Below, one piece after another: positions 44,347-46,502 of a stretch of 46,502 nucleotides of DNA. A program made the translations under genes and the position numbers. Where the stretch lies: NCBI GenBank assembly GCA_028720205.1, contig JAQYLE010000028.1, positions 1 to 46,502 of the forward strand, written 5' to 3'. The DNA comes from Clostridia bacterium (GTDB lineage Bacteria > Bacillota > Clostridia > Christensenellales > Borkfalkiaceae). How positions within the stretch are numbered: position 1 is the first letter of the stretch; every line of letters starts with the position of its first letter. Under the pieces are notes generated by a model, which saw only the letters and a list, made by a program, of their open reading frames with translations, had not been told where the DNA came from and did not search any database.

Positions 44347-44592
44347 TATTATTTTGCCTTTTCGGCAACCAAACCAAAGCACGGAGAAAATTTTTAATTT
44401 TGTAGAGTAAACGGCAAAAAAGCGCGGAAGTCAACGGAAAAAGCGAAAAATCAACGCATACGAAAAAGAGTCGAACCCGATAAACATCGGGAACGACTCC
44501 GTTAAACTATTCAAATTTTCAGCGTTAATTTTTCCCGTTGACTTCCGTTTTTCTCTGTGCTACCAACTCAACTAAGCCGAAAAGGAAATAAT
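44347..44592 (-). promoter_or_regulatory. Structured palindromic leader B (novel element)
   Basis: This is the second copy of the element at 5518-5756, with the same order: outer arm (44592-44552), inner arm (44553-44516), terminator hairpin (44499-44463), inner complement (44460-44422) and outer complement (44390-44347). Stretches such as GTAGCACAGA, AAGTCAACGGGAAAAAT and CGCTGAAAATTT are the same in both, while the terminator stem sequences differ but keep the structure, which points to selection on shape. Like copy A it ends about 22 nt before its gene's ATG. No firm minus-strand promoter was found for this copy. Confidence 0.65.
44463..44499 (-). terminator. Intrinsic terminator inside leader B
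   Basis: On the minus strand GAGTCG-TT-CCCGAT pairs with ATCGGG-TT-CGACTC (two 6-bp stems around a 2x2 loop), loop GTTT, then five T's (44467-44463). Same place as the terminator in leader A. Confidence 0.75.
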
Positions 44593-44628
44593 CCGGGAAA
44601 AATTTTTTAGAAAATACCCGTCAAAGCC

Positions 44629-44657
44629 TTGACATTGATTGAGGAATGGAATATAAT
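44629..44657 (+). promoter_or_regulatory. Consensus sigma-A promoter of the zinc-ribbon gene
   Basis: Perfect TTGACA (44629-44634), 17-bp spacer, perfect TATAAT (44652-44657). A full-consensus promoter would be very strong unless repressed, which fits the operator just downstream. Confidence 0.9.
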
Positions 44658-44666
44658 ATAGCCATA

Positions 44667-44688
44667 AATACGAACAAATGTTCGTATT
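44667..44688. promoter_or_regulatory. LexA (SOS) box
   Basis: CGAACAAATGTTCG (44671-44684) fits the Gram-positive LexA/DinR consensus CGAACnnnnGTTCG exactly, and the palindrome extends perfectly by four bases on each side. It covers the start of transcription of the promoter at 44629-44657, the right place for repression. LexA binding is inferred from the motif. Confidence 0.75.
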
Positions 44689-44734
44689 TTAACAAGAAAA
44701 ATGGGAGTATTTGTGATAATGCGGAGGTAAGGGT

Positions 44735-44923
44735 ATGGAGCGTGTAGTAGTCAGATCTTTTTGCCATAACTGCAAAAAAGATTTGATCGTTTATCGGGAG
44801 GCAAAAGGTGTATCAAAGAGTCAATGCAAATATTGCGGCGCGGTGAACGTATCAAAAATAATGACGCGAAGGAAGATTTGCATAGAAGTGATTGCGCCGT
44901 TTGGGGCGGAAGTAACGTTATAA
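44735..44923 (+). CDS. Small zinc-ribbon protein under a LexA-type operator
   Basis: The 62-residue protein has two CxxC pairs, CHNC (Cys10, Cys13) and CKYC (Cys31, Cys34), 17 residues apart, a zinc ribbon similar in layout to phage Com-like proteins. The C-terminus is hydrophobic. GGAGG lies about 9 bases before ATG. It would be induced by DNA damage, like excision or lysis genes of mobile elements; the function is unknown. Confidence 0.7.
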   Translation: MERVVVRSFCHNCKKDLIVYREAKGVSKSQCKYCGAVNVSKIMTRRKICIEVIAPFGAEVTL

Positions 44924-45037
44924 GATATAAAAAACATACGGCAAATAGTGTATCGCCGGGTCGGTCTGAAACAGTGACATTGTAAAACCGGGAAAGAGGA
45001 TTTGCTAAGACGGTAGGTTAAACCAGATATAATTGAG

Positions 45038-45099
45038 AGGCCGCCGGTAGAAAAGATTTTTGTGTAAACAGGAGTCTGTTCTATCGGCGGTCTTTTTAT
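45038..45099 (+). terminator. Terminator after the zinc-ribbon gene
   Basis: AGGCCGCCGGTAGAA (45038-45052) pairs with TTCTATCGGCGGTCT (45079-45093) with two G-U pairs, and T-rich TTTTTATTTTATT follows. The loop holds a smaller ACAG/CTGT hairpin. Between 44924 and 45037 there is no gene; GCAAAT (44941) can pair with ATTTGC (45000), suggesting further RNA structure. Confidence 0.8.
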
Positions 45100-45130
45100 T
45101 TTATTGAGAAAAAAATATTTAATGCCTGAT

Positions 45131-45261
45131 TTGCAATAAGGGCAAAGGATACGTACGGCGATTCCCGAAAAAGGGAACAGCGGAAAGTATCTTTTTTTGC
45201 CACGCCCTTAATTGCAACATAGGCTTGGCGTAAAAAGTCGCGTTGCCGTACTCTCCTTTGC
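45131..45261 (+). promoter_or_regulatory. Structured leader with interleaved complementary segments
   Basis: Four segments occur in the order a, b, a', b'. TTGCAATAAGGGC (45131-45143) complements GCCCTTAATTGCAA (45204-45217), and GCAAAGGATACGTACGGC (45142-45159) complements GCCGTACTCTCCTTTGC (45245-45261). The two helices cross, so they form a pseudoknot or exclude each other. Inner hairpins are TTCCC/GGGAA (45162-45177) and GCC..GCC with GGC..GGC (45199-45229). b' ends 30 nt before the sigma-like gene and just before its ribosome site. No known riboswitch consensus is recognised. Confidence 0.5.
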
Positions 45262-45290
45262 CTGAAACAGACGGGCGAAGGAGGAGTATT

Positions 45291-45788
45291 ATGAGCAACA
45301 AAACATTTTATCTTAGGATAAAAGGGCAAAAAGTGGAAGTCGGCGAGGAGGTCTATCGCGCGTACGTGCGTCCTGTCAGGAATGAACAGCGTAAGAAAAA
45401 GTACGATAAACGATGTCTTATTCCAAAGACGAACAACAATAAGACGATCTATGTCCGCTGTAAAGGTAACTGCAAGGAGTGCGAAAAAAAACGAGCTACG
45501 TTCAACCGAAGAATTGTTCCCTTAGACCGGATGATTGAGCGCGGGATGGATTTCAAAGATTACTCGTCGCATATAGAAGAGGATCTTATAGAAAGCGAAC
45601 GGGCAGAACAGGTCAGAAATTCGCTTTTAAGACTAAGAGAAAAGGATAGACAATTGATCAGACTTATTTATTTTGAAGGAAAAACGCAATCGGAAGCGGC
45701 AAAGATTTTAGGATGGGACAGTCCCTATACTTCGCGGCGATTAAGTACGGTTTTAGAGAAATTGAAAAAAATATTAAAAATTTTTTAG
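45291..45788 (+). CDS. Sigma-70-like factor of a mobile element
   Basis: The 165-residue protein has a C-terminal sigma region 4 helix-turn-helix (LREKDRQLIRLIYFEGKTQS, then EAAKILGWDSPYTSRRL). A conserved basic middle precedes it, with CKGNCKECEKKR, a possible metal site. There is no clear region 2, so it may act as a partial sigma factor or a DNA-binding regulator. GAAGGAGGAG lies just before the ATG at 45291; the longer frame to 45243 overlaps the leader and is rejected. Confidence 0.7.
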   Translation: MSNKTFYLRIKGQKVEVGEEVYRAYVRPVRNEQRKKKYDKRCLIPKTNNNKTIYVRCKGNCKECEKKRATFNRRIVPLDRMIERGMDFKDYSSHIEEDLIESERAEQVRNSLLRLREKDRQLIRLIYFEGKTQSEAAKILGWDSPYTSRRLSTVLEKLKKILKIF

Positions 45789-45919
45789 AAAAAAGTACAA
45801 CTTTTGTTTACAACGTATCCTTGTGAGAGTGTAAGGGGAAATAACCTTGCGCTTGATTGCAAAATAAAAACAAGGAGAAATCGGGTAGTAAAAATTTTAA
45901 ACGTTAAGGAGCATTAAAC

Positions 45920-46231
45920 ATGAAAACGGAAGAAATAGTAAAAAGAGATTTAAGGGAGCTTAAATATTATTATTCCCGAAAATCTAACATGGACGAGCTG
46001 ATAAAGACTACGGGAACTGCGGAGATTTTGTCGAAGGTGCAAAAGTATAACAACTACATTCTGGCTGCGTCGGCAAAAATGTACGACGTGTACGGCTGTT
46101 TGTATATACAAAACAAGACGCAGAAAAGCGTAGCGATGGAGCTGGGATATACACAGGAGTATGTCAGAAGAATACAAAAAAAATTGATTACGTATTTTTC
46201 TGAATGTATAGATAAAAATCAGGAGGCGTGA
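45920..46231 (+). CDS. Small HTH protein
   Basis: The 103-residue protein ends in a region 4-like helix-turn-helix (IQNKTQKSVAMELGYTQEYV) with a helical N-terminus. AAGGAG lies about 8 bases before ATG. It follows the sigma-like gene in the same direction and lies just before the next small gene, so it is probably part of a regulatory operon of the element. The 131-bp gap before it holds no gene. Confidence 0.6.
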   Translation: MKTEEIVKRDLRELKYYYSRKSNMDELIKTTGTAEILSKVQKYNNYILAASAKMYDVYGCLYIQNKTQKSVAMELGYTQEYVRRIQKKLITYFSECIDKNQEA

Positions 46232-46232
46232 A

Positions 46233-46490
46233 ATGGCGGAAAAGGGAAAGACAACAACGGAGATATTCGAAGACGCGGATAACGTGTACCGAACGGAGAA
46301 GTACATAGTGAAGCAGGTAATCGGAATAAAGAGGGACGCGGAAGAAGATACGGTAAGTTTCAGTCACGATACGTATTACAAGCGCACGAAAGAACGTGAC
46401 GAAACGTACGAATTCGTATACTGTTTCCGCAAGAACAAAGACGGCAGGCGAATTCCCGTAGTGATGTACGCAAGAACGTACGTGAATTAG
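46233..46490 (+). CDS. Small hypothetical protein
   Basis: The 85-residue, highly charged protein has CAGGAGG about 6 bases before ATG and starts right after the stop of the HTH gene, so the two are co-translated. No domain is recognised. It reads toward the window edge, where the element appears to continue. Confidence 0.5.
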   Translation: MAEKGKTTTEIFEDADNVYRTEKYIVKQVIGIKRDAEEDTVSFSHDTYYKRTKERDETYEFVYCFRKNKDGRRIPVVMYARTYVN

Positions 46491-46502
46491 TCCGTTAAAA
46501 AT

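Noticed and set aside
44480-44592. A tRNA gene on the minus strand within leader B
   Set aside because: A D-arm-like stretch and a TTCGAC near the terminator recall a tRNA, but there is no acceptor stem, and leader A lacks these resemblances; the terminator explains the stem.
44941-45010. A cyclic-di-GMP riboswitch
   Set aside because: GGCAAAT and GAAA recall it, but the conserved ACGCAAAGCC and the GGTAGC tetraloop-receptor pattern are missing.
45096-45329. Minus-strand ORF of 77 codons
   Set aside because: It lies over the structured leader and the start of the sigma-like gene, has no ribosome site, and its composition follows the pairing segments.

Overview
The window looks like chromosome from a Gram-positive anaerobe of the class Clostridia, probably an uncultured gut lineage. 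This is inferred from AGGAGG-type ribosome sites, TTGACA/TATAAT promoters, AddAB instead of RecBCD, a Bacillus-type Fe-S PurF, a clostridial single-chain PurL, a ZTP riboswitch, a glycyl-radical enzyme with its activase, and Gram-positive mobile-element genes. No species can be named from the sequence alone.

Layout. (1) 1-7432, mobile-element cargo: a toxin-antitoxin pair; a nine-gene minus-strand operon with ArdA antirestriction, PcfK, PcfJ and small, often acidic unknown proteins, headed by a long structured leader with an internal terminator; and a divergent DUF1016 nuclease. It ends in a 25-nt 3' fragment of tRNA-Gln. (2) 7433-9290, an integrase module: tRNA fragment, terminator, four 12-bp repeats, tyrosine recombinase and a small DNA-binding protein. 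(3) 9297-36000, backbone: a glycyl-radical enzyme lacking about 300 N-terminal residues, its activase, an RpiB-like protein, a ZTP-riboswitch-controlled purine operon (purE-C-F-M-N, PurO-type IMP cyclohydrolase, stand-alone AICAR transformylase, purD, purL, fhs), a lipoprotein, addB-addA, a membrane protein and a PRC-barrel protein. (4) 36161-46502, a second island starting at an intact tRNA-Gln(CUG): integrase 2, a MobV-like protein, an HTH protein, a tRNA-Asn 3' half, an integrase relic, an ATPase-nuclease, integrase 3, an HTH protein behind a second copy of the structured leader, an SOS-type zinc-ribbon gene, and a sigma-like factor behind another structured leader.

How the genes work together. 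The backbone operon makes IMP from PRPP. Fhs supplies the 10-formyl-THF used by PurN and the AICAR transformylase, and the riboswitch senses ZTP, which accumulates when that one-carbon supply fails. The islands combine three related integrases with tRNA-derived att sites and defence or anti-defence cargo.

Most unusual signals: two related ~240-nt imperfectly palindromic leaders, each with an intrinsic terminator at its apex (5518-5756 and 44347-44592); a leader with interleaved complementary segments before the sigma-like gene; a conserved Shine-Dalgarno plus start-stop minigene before integrases 1 and 2; a LexA-type box over a perfect promoter; and a MobV-like protein without its expected histidines.
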